This document shows, piece by piece, positions 9,615 to 18,404 of a stretch of 64,000 bases of DNA. Numbering within the stretch: the first letter of the stretch is position 1; the number at the start of each line of letters is the position of its first letter. Source of the stretch: Haloarcula sebkhae (lineage in GTDB: Archaea; Halobacteriota; Halobacteria; Halobacteriales; Haloarculaceae); contig NZ_BMPD01000011.1 in the NCBI RefSeq assembly GCF_014647415.1, positions 19,887 to 83,886 of the forward strand, in the 5' to 3' direction. The notes below the pieces were generated by a model that was given only the letters and a program-made list of their open reading frames with translations, searched no databases and was not told the DNA's origin. Made by a program: the position numbers and the translations under genes.

Positions 9615-9879
9615 GTAATATCGAATGAGTTGATATTTTACTTATGGGTTATGTATCGTAGCTCGGCTCCTGCTTGCGCTAAATGCAACTCACTGGTTGA
9701 CCAGCGAAGAAATCGGGATTGTTGAGGCAACAGTTGAGGAGTGGTGCTTAGCACTTAGCGTACTCTTCAGTTACGGCCGCTTGTCGTTCCACTGAGGCGG
9801 GTAACGGATTTTCTCGGCTACATGAGTCTCCGAATCTGCTCAGATTCTTCTGCTAACACTGCCTGAGTAGATGATTCTC

Positions 9880-10020
9880 GATAATCCTGTCCAGAAAACA
9901 ACTCTGGTGACACGGCCTGTTGCATCGCCTTGAGTTTCGACCGGAGTTGGCCGCTTGTCGAACGCACCAGCTCATCGTCAGGCCAGGAATGTACGTCGAG
10001 TCCGTCGAAACGCGTTGCAC
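9880..10020 (-). pseudogene. 3' remnant of radical SAM gene
   Basis: About 120 bp match the end of the complete radical SAM gene (FDGLDVHSWPDDELVRSTSG...AVSPELF). The match stops at 10020, about 20 bases before the first CRISPR repeat, so the breakpoint abuts the array. Confidence 0.75.
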
Positions 10021-10040
10021 AACGCCGGTCGGCAGGAGCG

Positions 10041-10200
10041 ACTTCAACCGCTCAAGTCCGTCTGAAACCCAAACGAGACGACCAGTGGCGGTGACGGTGG
10101 CGGCGGCTTCAACCGCTCAAGGGTCCGTCTGAAACTAGACCCACGACGCGATTTTGCCATCCTCCGGGTCGCTTCAACCGCTCAAGGGTCCGTCTGAAAC
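10041..10200 (-). CRISPR. three-repeat CRISPR remnant, two spacers
   Basis: Two identical 30-nt repeats (10106-10135, 10171-10200) begin GCTTCAACC and end CGTCTGAAAC on the + strand. A third at 10041-10068 differs at the first base and lacks GG. Spacers are 37 nt (10069-10105) and 35 nt (10136-10170). The repeat is the reverse complement of the usual haloarchaeal GTTTCAGACG...GTTGAAGC, so the array should be read from the minus strand, with the leader on the right and the degenerate trailer repeat on the left. No cas gene is in the window. Confidence 0.9.
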
Positions 10201-10251
10201 CATGCCCAGTTTCCGGGACACAGCCTATCTCTAGGCCGGTTTCACTTCACT

Positions 10252-10302
10252 ATTTTCGTCGACCGCCAATACCCCCTGAACCCCCTGGGGGTCGACGAAA
10301 AT
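10252..10302. terminator. 13-bp inverted repeat beside CRISPR array
   Basis: ATTTTCGTCGACC at 10252-10264 is exactly complementary to 10290-10302, with a C/G-rich loop that itself can pair (ACCCCCTG/CCTGGGGGT). It lies between the CRISPR array and the end of the B gene at 10317. It could end minus-strand transcripts from the A/B pair or belong to the CRISPR leader. Confidence 0.5.
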
Positions 10303-10316
10303 ATGATACTATTATC

Positions 10317-10568
10317 CTACACCGTCGCCGCCACGTGCTGATACTCCGCTTGCGACGGCGTCGGCTGCAACGTCAACCCCGCCAGCGCCAGCTCACGTAA
10401 CACCTCCGGCGGCACACCCTCCGAACCACGCAGCACATCACTCAACGTCCATTCACCGTACTGACTCGCACTCGGCGCAAGCACGTCTACCGATTCAGTC
10501 GCCACCTCCTCTTGAATTGCTCTCGCAGCACGCCGAACACGCTTGCGCTCTTCCACAGTGCAGCTCAT
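10317..10568 (-). CDS. B protein of duplicated A/B pair, copy 1
   Basis: 83 residues beginning MSCTVEERKRVRRAARAI, a basic helix, then VDVLAPSASQY and a Leu-rich helical part (PPEVLRELALAGLTLQPTPSQ). The family is not recognised. Its ATG overlaps the stop of the A gene (ATGA), so translation is probably coupled. Close copies are at 21695, 22950 and 26530. The protein is small and helical, with a basic N-terminus that could bind nucleic acid; that is inference only. Confidence 0.7.
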   Translation of the reverse strand: MSCTVEERKRVRRAARAIQEEVATESVDVLAPSASQYGEWTLSDVLRGSEGVPPEVLRELALAGLTLQPTPSQAEYQHVAATV

Positions 10569-10858
10569 GCTTCCACCGCCCGAACGAGATCACCGACCAG
10601 TGACCCACCAACGTGCGGCCCGATGTCCCAGCCACGCTCACCACGCGTGTATTCGCACCACTGTGAAAGCGTTTCAAAGGGCGTCTCTGCCAACACAACT
10701 TTCTCTGGCTCACCGTCACTCTCGACTATAGCCACGGCGAATTCATAGCTGTCCCAGTAGTGTGCGGCACCCTCGCTGTCAACGCCGAGAAAGAGCGGTC
10801 GCCCTTGGGTGAGTAGTTCGCGTGCGGGACAGTCCAGTACAGGTAAGAGATGTAGCAC
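10565..10858 (-). CDS. A protein of duplicated A/B pair, copy 1
   Basis: 97 residues. The conserved body is RELLTQGRPLFLGVD, then HYWDSYEFAVAIVE, EKVVLAETPFETLSQWCEYT and RGWDIGPHVGGSLVGDLVRAVEA, a mixed strand/helix small domain. Family not recognised. The first ~12 residues (MLHLLPVLDC) differ from copy 4 (MATTQSNPQE), so the start may be further in. Followed by the B gene with ATGA overlap. Confidence 0.7.
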   Translation of the reverse strand: MLHLLPVLDCPARELLTQGRPLFLGVDSEGAAHYWDSYEFAVAIVESDGEPEKVVLAETPFETLSQWCEYTRGERGWDIGPHVGGSLVGDLVRAVEA

Positions 10859-10903
10859 GGTTTTTAAGTCAATACATGTTGTCCAGAGTGCAACTACGTT
10901 TCG

Positions 10904-11953
10904 TTACGTGACGTTAGTGATCTCAAAACGGGCTCCCCCTTCTGCCCCAGTCATGGTTGTAATATTCCAGCCATGGGCGGAAATAACCTCCTCTACGATT
11001 GCTAATCCAAGCCCTGTTCCAGTTGCTGCAGTCGTCATCCCCCAGTCAAAAACTTCATCGGCGGTATCCTCGGGAAATCCAATTCCGTTATCCTCGATAT
11101 AAAACCCTGAATGCCCGAGGCGACCTACTTTGACCACCGTTAACTGGTCACCACCATGGTCTATCGCATTCCGAAACAAATTTTCAAACGCCTGTCTAAC
11201 CCGTGGTTCATCCACTTCGACCGTCATCAAACCTTCTATCTGGAATTCAACATTATTCGTTTCAACAGTCTCCCACGCCGAGCGTGCAACCGAATCAAGC
11301 GCGACTGATGTCGTATCCGCTGTGAGTTGCGTCTGCTGAGTCAGGGCAAGTGTGTCTGTAATTATGTTCTCGATTCGATCAAGGGATCGGTCAATCGCCG
11401 CGATGTGCTCTGATTCTGTTGACTTTTTGAGGATATCGAGACGCCCTTGTGCGACGTTTAGCGGATTTCGCAGATCATGGGATAGAACACCTGATAATCG
11501 GGTTAATCGTTCGTTTGTCTGTTCTAACTCTGCATTGTGTGCCTGAATCTGACGGTGTTGCTGTCGAAATTGGAGATACAGTGTGGTGAGAATACCGTTT
11601 CCTACGATCCCAATTGAGACACCATTGAGGTAGACAGGGAAGTAACTGCCTATCAACCCATTTTCAATGTTTACAATAAGAAGAATCCAAGAAGTAATAG
11701 CAGTGAATAAAATACTACCCGCAATGAAGCCCAACGCTGCGAGGATTCGCTTCTGAGCATCAAAATCAAACATCCGGTTTTGTGATATCCACCAACCGAA
11801 TCCGATTATGAAGATACCTGAGAAGAGTGGCAGCATGAGTTCCACATCATCAACGGCGAGTGGGTGATCATCAAAAGTAGAAAACCACATAGTAATGACC
11901 AATAAGAGACCACCAACTCCCTCAATAGACCATCTTGAAACTTGAGACAACAT
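10904..11953 (-). CDS. membrane sensor histidine kinase
   Basis: 349 residues. Four hydrophobic helices fill residues 8-135. A coiled-coil linker (LQFRQQHRQIQAHNAELEQ) leads to the HisKA helix LSHDLRNPLNVAQGRLDIL with its phosphoacceptor His, then the ATPase domain with N box ENLFRNAIDHGG, GIGFP and GTGLGLAIVEEV. No separate sensor domain is visible, so input probably comes through the membrane part. Stands alone without a receiver gene. Confidence 0.9.
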   Translation of the reverse strand: MLSQVSRWSIEGVGGLLLVITMWFSTFDDHPLAVDDVELMLPLFSGIFIIGFGWWISQNRMFDFDAQKRILAALGFIAGSILFTAITSWILLIVNIENGLIGSYFPVYLNGVSIGIVGNGILTTLYLQFRQQHRQIQAHNAELEQTNERLTRLSGVLSHDLRNPLNVAQGRLDILKKSTESEHIAAIDRSLDRIENIITDTLALTQQTQLTADTTSVALDSVARSAWETVETNNVEFQIEGLMTVEVDEPRVRQAFENLFRNAIDHGGDQLTVVKVGRLGHSGFYIEDNGIGFPEDTADEVFDWGMTTAATGTGLGLAIVEEVISAHGWNITTMTGAEGGARFEITNVT

Positions 11954-12237
11954 CTGCTGCTAGGTTGTAATGTCTGGGCCGAAAGTATGTAGCTATTCTG
12001 GCCGTCTATCGAGATTCTAACTGTAGATTTAATAGAAAAGTTTGGCACCAACCATGGCAAATTAGTCATGCAGTCAGCACGCTTACCGAGCAGTCGTTCC
12101 TAGGAAGAAAACGAGAAATAAATGGCTGGCAGGAAGCGGGTACATACTCGTGTGTGTCTCATGCATGTGCTCAATATGGAAGGGACCGTGACCGTATGCG
12201 AAGTGTAAACTGCCCATGACACAGTATCGTGGGTACG

Positions 12238-12440
12238 TTAGATAAGATGGCTAAGAGACTCGGTTTCGTTGGCTAAGCCTGATTGCTCCGATGATGGAGC
12301 GGCCTGCTTCCCGGAGAACGACTCTGGTGACACAGCCTGTTGGATCGCCGTGAGCTTCGACCGAAGTTGGCCGCTCGTCGAGCGTACCAACTCATCGTCA
12401 GGCCAGGAATGCACGTCGAGCCCGTCGAAGCGCGTCGAAA
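12238..12440 (-). pseudogene. 3' remnant of radical SAM gene
   Basis: Nearly identical to 15847-16050, including the flanking bases after the stop (TAGATAAGATGGCTAAG). The match ends abruptly about 60 bases before the archaellin start, so the remnant forms the upstream boundary of that gene's promoter. Confidence 0.8.
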
Positions 12441-12501
12441 TTATCACGTGTGAAAATGCTGTGAGAAACATTATATACTGCTCTCATTTGCTTAATATTA
12501 C

Positions 12502-13149
12502 ATGGAATGCGCATACGGCGCGGGCCCGGACGGTTCTCGTGGACAGGTTGGTATCGGCACGCTCATCGTTTTCATTGCGATGGTCCTCGTTGCAGCAATC
12601 GCGGCCGGCGTTCTGATCAATACGGCCGGATTTCTTCAATCAAGCGCCGAACGGACAGGGCAACAGAGCTCTGACCAAGTCACCAATCGGCTACAGGAAG
12701 CCTCTACAACCGGACAGGTAGGTACTGTGAGCGGCGAAGACCGTGTTGGCGTCGTGAACATCAGCGTGAGTCGAGCGCCGGGCGCCGGCAACATCGATCT
12801 GTCTGAGACGACTATCCAATGGGTCGATTCGTCAGGCTCGTACAGTCTGGTCCATCAGAGCCAATCGGGTGGCGTCGCCGACGGAACGTTCGGAACGACG
12901 ATAATCCAAGACGGCGACGGCTCGCAGCCAGTCTTGAACGACCGCGCCGACCGACTCAAAATAACACTTGACGTCGGAGCCGCCCCGTTCGATGTTAGCG
13001 TCGGTGGAACTAACATAGACAGCTTCGGTAACTCGCTCGCAGAGGGTAACTCGGCGACGATACGAATTACCACTCCGACTGGTGGAACCACCGAGATTCA
13101 ACTAACTGTTCCACAGACCCTCAGTGGGTCAAGTTCAGTCTCGCTGTGA
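12502..13149 (+). CDS. archaellin (archaeal flagellin)
   Basis: 215-residue major-filament subunit of the archaellum. The class III signal peptide and assembly helix are clear: SRG before the FlaK/PibD cleavage site, then [20 protein letters not shown] and [15 protein letters not shown]. The rest is the strand-rich surface domain with several possible N-glycosylation sites (NISVS). Only 14 residues precede the cleavage site and they ([11 protein letters not shown]) are not the usual MFE-like sequence, so the 5' end may have been replaced. A TATA-like TTATATA lies ~30 bases upstream. No other archaellum gene is nearby, so it is an orphan subunit. Confidence 0.9.
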   Translation: MECAYGAGPDGSRGQVGIGTLIVFIAMVLVAAIAAGVLINTAGFLQSSAERTGQQSSDQVTNRLQEASTTGQVGTVSGEDRVGVVNISVSRAPGAGNIDLSETTIQWVDSSGSYSLVHQSQSGGVADGTFGTTIIQDGDGSQPVLNDRADRLKITLDVGAAPFDVSVGGTNIDSFGNSLAEGNSATIRITTPTGGTTEIQLTVPQTLSGSSSVSL

Positions 13150-13171
13150 AGTAACAGTTTGCCGGCACAAT

Positions 13172-13320
13172 TGTAACTGATATCACAGCCGCGCTCGCTA
13201 GAGGTGTAATCGCACCACTCAGCAAGCGGCTCGAAAGGCTTCTCCGATAATTCCACTTTCTCAGCGTCGCCATTGGTTGCCACAACGGCCACGGCAAACT
13301 CGTAACGGTCCCAGTAGTTA
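13172..13320 (-). pseudogene. fragment of A gene
   Basis: The reading frame matches residues ~25-70 of the A protein (RYEFAVAVVA, EKVELSEKPFEPLAEWCDYT). Both ends are lost: the start region and the GPHVGGSLVGDL end are missing and no B gene follows. It lies tail to tail with the archaellin gene. Confidence 0.75.
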
Positions 13321-13349
13321 GTCCAAGCAATCAGTGCACCGACCAGCAC

Positions 13350-14094
13350 CGGGAGGCGATGGCTCCCCGCAATCTATGCATGCATCAGTTGCGGCGTGAT
13401 TCTTTGCACCCGATTCAAGATACTCCTTAAGTGTTTTCCATACCCGCTGAATCATATCTAGAATCTAGTGCTCAAGCCATATAAACCCAATATTCGAGGA
13501 GTTAGTGTATACCGCTATGGAGTAGTATGTATCATACCAGCTCCTGTGCAACTGTGCCAAAATGTAAAATATCGGGTGGACCGAACTGACAGGCAGGAGG
13601 CGACATCTGACCGAGCTGCTGTAATGCCTGTTCTCACCGTATACAGACAGTGTAGACTGCCCAACGATGAAATCTGGATTGTCGAGGCCAGAGTAGTCTA
13701 CTGGCCCGTAAGCAACTACAATACTGCTGCAATAGCCCCAGCAGTCAGGCAGTTGACTGTATATGATATACAGGTCAGGCGTTTGGGTGCGGGCTGTAGT
13801 GTAAATCGTCTAGCTCACTGCACACTTCTTGGAGGTTTACGTCCCTGTCTAAGCGGGGATACGGTCGTCTTGAAAACTGGTCTGTTCGAAGAGCTTAGAG
13901 ACACAGCGGCTCAACAAAATTCAGTGAGTTCCGAGAAATCGCTCTAATGTGTATTGTTTATAACATCAAACCTGCTGTGAAACAGTAAATGCAACCGCTC
14001 TATGGCGATTCAACATAGCCCAGACGAATAAATTCTCGTTACCGGGTCTTGTCTGAACCCTGGGATTTAACCCGTTTTTTCACAACAGGATAGT
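13350..14094. other. stretch without a clear gene
   Basis: A 159-codon frame at 13468-13947 is rich in Arg, Val and Cys and not acidic, so I do not accept it as a gene. Bases just before 14095 contain a TATA-like GATTTAAC. Nothing else recognised. Confidence 0.4.
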
Positions 14095-14625
14095 ATGGCG
14101 ACTGAGACGCAGGCACGTGACGGAATCGTGTTGGATACTAAAGTGATCGCTCAAGCAATCAAATACTACGCTATCATCGGGGCCGGCCTCGGGGTTCTTG
14201 GGGTCGTCCTCTTACTCCAACTTGGCGCTGGTGAGGAAGGCGGCGGGATCATTGGGGGCATCCTTTCGATGGTCGTCTTGGCATTTGCTGTCCTGAGCGG
14301 CCCGGTTATTGCAGCGTTCATCGGCTATGCCACTGCCGGAATGGGAATTGGGGATATTCGGACCCGAGCAGTAAACAGCGGCATTGCAAACGGCATTGGT
14401 TTCGCGATTTTTGGAATCATTGTCGCCGCAATCCTCTGGGGCGGTCTTGCTGTGCTTATGGGTAGCGGTGGTGACGGTGGTGCAGCCAGCGGTGGTGGTG
14501 GCAGCTCCGGGCCAATCGAGATTACCAAACTCATCACGCTCATTATCCTGATGATGATCCCAAATTCGCTTGTCGGTGGTGCCATTACCTTCTTTCTCGG
14601 AGGGCGAGGGCGAGCCTCGCCATAG
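14095..14625 (+). CDS. multi-pass membrane protein
   Basis: 176 residues with four hydrophobic helices (about 25-45, 53-80, 100-125, 148-170) separated by short Gly-rich loops, including a Gly/Ser run (GGDGGAASGGGGSSG). Resembles haloarchaeal YIP1-like or DUF membrane proteins but no family is certain. Its 3' end overlaps the start of the next gene in another frame. Confidence 0.7.
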   Translation: MATETQARDGIVLDTKVIAQAIKYYAIIGAGLGVLGVVLLLQLGAGEEGGGIIGGILSMVVLAFAVLSGPVIAAFIGYATAGMGIGDIRTRAVNSGIANGIGFAIFGIIVAAILWGGLAVLMGSGGDGGAASGGGGSSGPIEITKLITLIILMMIPNSLVGGAITFFLGGRGRASP

Positions 14626-15472
14626 CGAGTCTGCACACGCACAAGCTGCAGGACGAGAGACTGCGTCGGGGCATGCGTCGTCCGGTGGCGGCATTAGCCG
14701 ACGCACAATTGGTGCCGTGATTATCATCGGCCTCTTCGTGTTCATCGGGGGCATGGTCGTGTCTGGGGCCCTGCCCGGGCTGGATGGGACTCCACTTGCT
14801 GGGACAAGTGACCCAGCTGCGGAAGGTGGTGTTCCCGATGAAGCATTCGGGCCTGAGGTCAATTCGACAGCGTTGCGCCAGGCACACGCTGACCGACTCA
14901 ACGAAGCTGGCTCGTTCACATTTACTGAGGAATATAGCGCCGAAAGTACCAGTGCGGACGGCCCATCAAGTGATGAAACGCTTACTGCCACATTCGATCT
15001 CGAAAACGAACAGTCACTGATTGAAATCTCGACTGCGGACTTCCGGCGGGCCGCATATGGAACAGGTACTGAAAGTTACGAACGGATTGAGCTGCCCTCG
15101 CAAGAACCACAGTATCGAGTTCCTGACCGAGATATCGGACCTGACCCATACCTCGATTCAGGGCTTCTAGGCGAGTTGGAGACAATGGAGACGGAGCATC
15201 AAGAGACCGAGACCGGCCACGTGTATACGGCGAGTGGTGTTGATGCCGTCTCAGACGGGTTCCTTGACGCAGATGTGGACTCATTCCGATCGTTCGAATT
15301 TGAGGCTGTCGTGACCGATCAAGGCGTTCTCAAGGAATTCTCGTATCGAGTTGTGCTTGAGGATGGCGGTGAGGTAATCACCGTGACACGATCGGGCGAA
15401 ATCACAGATATCGGATCCACTGAAGTGCGCGAACCAGGATGGCTTGATGATGCCCGTACGGCCACGAACTAA
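14576..15472 (+). CDS. membrane-anchored extracellular protein
   Basis: About 298 residues. After a polar, His-rich N-terminus comes one membrane helix (RTIGAVIIIGLFVFIGGMVV), then an acidic outside domain with the haloarchaeal plan seen in DUF7537-type surface proteins (LRQAHADRLNEAGSFTFTEEY...LTATFDLEN). No ATG is available before the helix; GTG codons at 14576 and 14579 are the likeliest starts, inside the end of the preceding membrane gene. The shared GAGGGC repeat there may mean that one frame is shifted and the two were once one unit. Confidence 0.65.
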   Translation: MVPLPSFSEGEGEPRHSESAHAQAAGRETASGHASSGGGISRRTIGAVIIIGLFVFIGGMVVSGALPGLDGTPLAGTSDPAAEGGVPDEAFGPEVNSTALRQAHADRLNEAGSFTFTEEYSAESTSADGPSSDETLTATFDLENEQSLIEISTADFRRAAYGTGTESYERIELPSQEPQYRVPDRDIGPDPYLDSGLLGELETMETEHQETETGHVYTASGVDAVSDGFLDADVDSFRSFEFEAVVTDQGVLKEFSYRVVLEDGGEVITVTRSGEITDIGSTEVREPGWLDDARTATN

Positions 15473-15846
15473 CAGCTAATCTACAGCCGTATTCTCGGCA
15501 GCACTGTTTTCGGCGGCTTGGCTAACCCGAATTAGCTCTGCTGTGTGATTGTGTATTGGTATTCACGGCCCTGTTGACATTCCCAACCCGCGACAACTCT
15601 TGAAAGACGTACTGACTACAGGATGCGAGTCTTCGATAATATCCTCATACCAATCACCCATTCCACTGAGCTATCCATCCGGTATCTAACCACTTCAACA
15701 AAGAGTACTAGTGCTGCCTCAGAGCTGAACTATGAGATATGACCGATAGATCACTTCGCTGTAAATCTAGTAATTCGTGATGGCAACCCATCACTTCCCA
15801 TTAGACAGACTGTAGCGCAATACATGATCGCTGTACTGCGGGTGCA
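15473..15846. other. intergenic stretch
   Basis: Between two gene ends. No frame, repeat or hairpin that I can support. The last 10 bases before 15847 also occur in front of the remnant at 12238. Confidence 0.4.
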
Positions 15847-17190
15847 TTAGATAAGATGGCTAAGGGACTCGGTTTCGTTGGCTAAGCCTGATTGCTCCGA
15901 TGATGGAGCGGCCTGCTTCCCGGAGAACGATTCTGGTGACACCGCCTGCTGCATTGCCTTGAGCTTCGACCGAAGTTGGCCGCTCGTCGAGCGCACCAAC
16001 TCATCATCAGGCCAGGAATGCACGTCGAGCCCGTCGAAGCGCGTCGCGACCTGCTGGACCGTATTCAATTGTTCTAGGGCGTATTCAACCCAGTATTGGT
16101 GGCTGTCCTGCATCTGCTGGAGTTTATCAACAACGTCATTATAGCCGGCTTCTTTAGCGGCGTCGAGACACTGCTGGAAGTTTGCGCCGCGGGGGTTGAT
16201 TGGCTCGTGGAAGACAACAACCTCACCGAGGGCTCTGAAGTAGCTCAGGAGCTCGTGAAAGTCGTCTTCGTCCATCGTCGGGTATGTGGGCGACATCGAG
16301 ACGAACACTGACACACCGGCCTGCTGGAGCGTATCCAGCGCCTGCCAGCGAGTCATCGGTGGCGGGGCGTTCGGTTCCATCGCTCTCACCAGTGTCGTAT
16401 CGAAGGAGGGAATCGACGAGCCGACAGTAATCCTGTCACCGGCAGCCTGGAAGAGGTCGATGTCCCGAGTCACAGCCGGGCTTCGCGTGAGGATACGAAC
16501 GGGAATGTCGTGAGTGATGAGTTCGGCGACAGCGCCACGGGTAATCTGCGCTGTCCGTCGGTCCTGATAGCAGTCAGTGCCACTGGATAGCATCACAACA
16601 CCTCGGCCGCGGTCAGTCTGCTTACGGTCGCTGGGATCACGTTCCTCTAAGATGTTGCCCAGTCGCTCCGGGAGGTCGTCCCGGTACAGCAAATAGCTCC
16701 CCCAGTCAGTTTGTGGATCATCAACTTCGGCTTGCTCGGCAAGCATCGCATCACGACTATCGATAGCCGGCGTGGTTGGCACGTAGCAGAATTCACAGCC
16801 GTGTCGGCAGCCAGTGGCGACGTTGATGACGTGGTCACAGAGGCTCTTAGTGTGGAGATGGGACTCGCTCATCACCGACTTCGTTGGATCGGTGTTGACC
16901 GTGATGCCCTGTTCGTCGTGACTTTCGGTGTCTGTGGCACAGTCCCAGCACAGCAGATCGCCCTGTGGGTTGGCAGCAAACCGGCCGTTGATTTCGTCGC
17001 TGCACTGGGTACACAGGAGGCCGGCCTGCCAGAGGTCGAGTCGGTCAGTTGGGGCACCGTGGCTCCGTGAGATCTCACGGAGTTCATCGAGCGTCGGCTG
17101 GTCATCGAACGTGGCGACCGTCTCACCAGCGTGTTCGACGGCGTAGGTACGCTCGAACCAGCTATCGCCGGTGTCCCACGTGAGTTCCAT
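15847..17190 (-). CDS. radical SAM protein with N-terminal zinc ribbon
   Basis: 447 residues from ATG 17190 (MELTWDTGDSW). An earlier ATG adds 13 basic residues and is unlikely. CxxC pairs at about 60/63 and 81/84 form a zinc ribbon. The radical SAM cluster motif CRHGCEFCY is at 128-136 (CxxxCxxC), followed by a TIM-barrel-like body (VRILTRSP, ITVGSSIPS, VFVSMSPTYPT, VVFHEPINPRG). It belongs with the Gp37Gp68-like/DUF5131-type proteins that occur next to TcmP. The paralogue and a TcmP-like gene follow within 2.2 kb. Substrate unknown. Confidence 0.85.
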   Translation of the reverse strand: MELTWDTGDSWFERTYAVEHAGETVATFDDQPTLDELREISRSHGAPTDRLDLWQAGLLCTQCSDEINGRFAANPQGDLLCWDCATDTESHDEQGITVNTDPTKSVMSESHLHTKSLCDHVINVATGCRHGCEFCYVPTTPAIDSRDAMLAEQAEVDDPQTDWGSYLLYRDDLPERLGNILEERDPSDRKQTDRGRGVVMLSSGTDCYQDRRTAQITRGAVAELITHDIPVRILTRSPAVTRDIDLFQAAGDRITVGSSIPSFDTTLVRAMEPNAPPPMTRWQALDTLQQAGVSVFVSMSPTYPTMDEDDFHELLSYFRALGEVVVFHEPINPRGANFQQCLDAAKEAGYNDVVDKLQQMQDSHQYWVEYALEQLNTVQQVATRFDGLDVHSWPDDELVRSTSGQLRSKLKAMQQAVSPESFSGKQAAPSSEQSGLANETESLSHLI

Positions 17191-17324
17191 GCGTCTCTCT
17201 CTTACCTGTCTTTTTATACTGGACCCCATTAGAAGTCAGCCACGCGGAGTGAAAGTGAAAGTAGACGATGAGCCGTGTCGCACATATTTATATCTAGACA
17301 TAGACGGGAACAATAAGATAATAT

Positions 17325-18404
17325 ATGACAGACGGTCACGACGACGTACGGACGGGAGAAGACCCTACAAAGGCGATTCTCAGTGAATCGGGCCTCAATA
17401 GCAAGCATCTGTGTGACTACGTTGTCAACGTAGCGACAGGCTGTCGGCATGGCTGTAAGTTCTGCTATGTTCCCTCGACGCCGAACATTCGGACGCGGCC
17501 GGATATGCTCAAAGAGGAAGCCGATGTTGACAACGGCCAGAAAGAGTGGGGAAACTATGTGCTCTATCGGGATGATCTAGGCGAGAGACTGGACGGACAT
17601 TTGGATCGAAAACGAACGTGGCGGGAAACAGAGCGGGGCCAGGGCGTGGTTGGCGTGTCCTTTTCGACTGACTGCTACATGGACGGTCGCGCTGGGAAGA
17701 TCACCCGCGATGTCGTGGATGCGATTGCAAGCCACGAAGAGTACGTCCGGGTGCTAACGCGGAATCCGATTCTGGCACTACAGGACTTAGATGTGTTTCA
17801 GGATGCCGGCGAGTATGTGACGATTGGCTCATCGATCCCGTGTATGGACGCCGAGCAAGTTGGCGCGATTGAGCCGAGTGCGCCAGCGCCGGAGTTGCGG
17901 TTGAAGGGGCTGAAGGAATTCAACGAGCATGGTGTCCAGACCTTCGTCAGTATGAGCCCGACTTATCCCACACAGGACAAGGCCGATCTTCGGGAACAGC
18001 TAGAGCGGGTCGCTGAATGTGACCCGGCTGTGGTGTTCCACGAGCCGATCAACCCGCGTGGTGGGAACTTCGAGATGACTGTCGAAGCAGCACGGGATGC
18101 TGGGGAAGCAGAGTTAGCCGAGGAGTTGGATGCGCTTCGCACCCGTGAGCGATGGGTCGAGTACGCGACGAATCATCTGCGGTGGGTTCAGGAAATTGGG
18201 CGTGAGCTGGACCTGCCGGTGCATCTGTGGCCAGATAAACAGCTTATCAAGAATGTCGGGGACGAAGAGGCAACCTGGCTTCAATCATGGCGAGATCGCC
18301 AGTCGCCAGAAGATTTCGCTCATCGGGAGCTCCCGACCGATCCAGTCCCGGAATATCCGCTTAGTAACACTACGCAGACTACGATGTCAGAAGTCTCCGA
18401 GTGA
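17325..18404 (+). CDS. radical SAM protein, TcmP-associated
   Basis: 359 residues, paralogue of the gene at 15847-17190 without its zinc ribbon. The cluster motif is CRHGCKFCYVPSTP near residue 40. The body has the same landmarks (YVRVLTRNP, VTIGSSIPC, TFVSMSPTYPT, AVVFHEPINPRGGNF). It diverges from its paralogue across 135 bp that likely carry both promoters, and its 3' end overlaps the convergent TcmP-like gene by 18 bp. The pairing suggests a functional link with TcmP. Confidence 0.85.
   Translation: MTDGHDDVRTGEDPTKAILSESGLNSKHLCDYVVNVATGCRHGCKFCYVPSTPNIRTRPDMLKEEADVDNGQKEWGNYVLYRDDLGERLDGHLDRKRTWRETERGQGVVGVSFSTDCYMDGRAGKITRDVVDAIASHEEYVRVLTRNPILALQDLDVFQDAGEYVTIGSSIPCMDAEQVGAIEPSAPAPELRLKGLKEFNEHGVQTFVSMSPTYPTQDKADLREQLERVAECDPAVVFHEPINPRGGNFEMTVEAARDAGEAELAEELDALRTRERWVEYATNHLRWVQEIGRELDLPVHLWPDKQLIKNVGDEEATWLQSWRDRQSPEDFAHRELPTDPVPEYPLSNTTQTTMSEVSE

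Noticed and set aside
10069..10105. Possible match of spacer 1 to 14468-14490 in this window
   Set aside because: Only a short GGTGACGGTGG stretch agrees; chance similarity in Gly-codon repeats.
13468..13947. 159-codon + frame
   Set aside because: Product is rich in Arg, Val and Cys, not acidic, and without any domain; composition resembles non-coding DNA.
14212..14991. 259-codon minus frame
   Set aside because: Antisense of two membrane-protein genes; Ser/Pro/Cys-rich.
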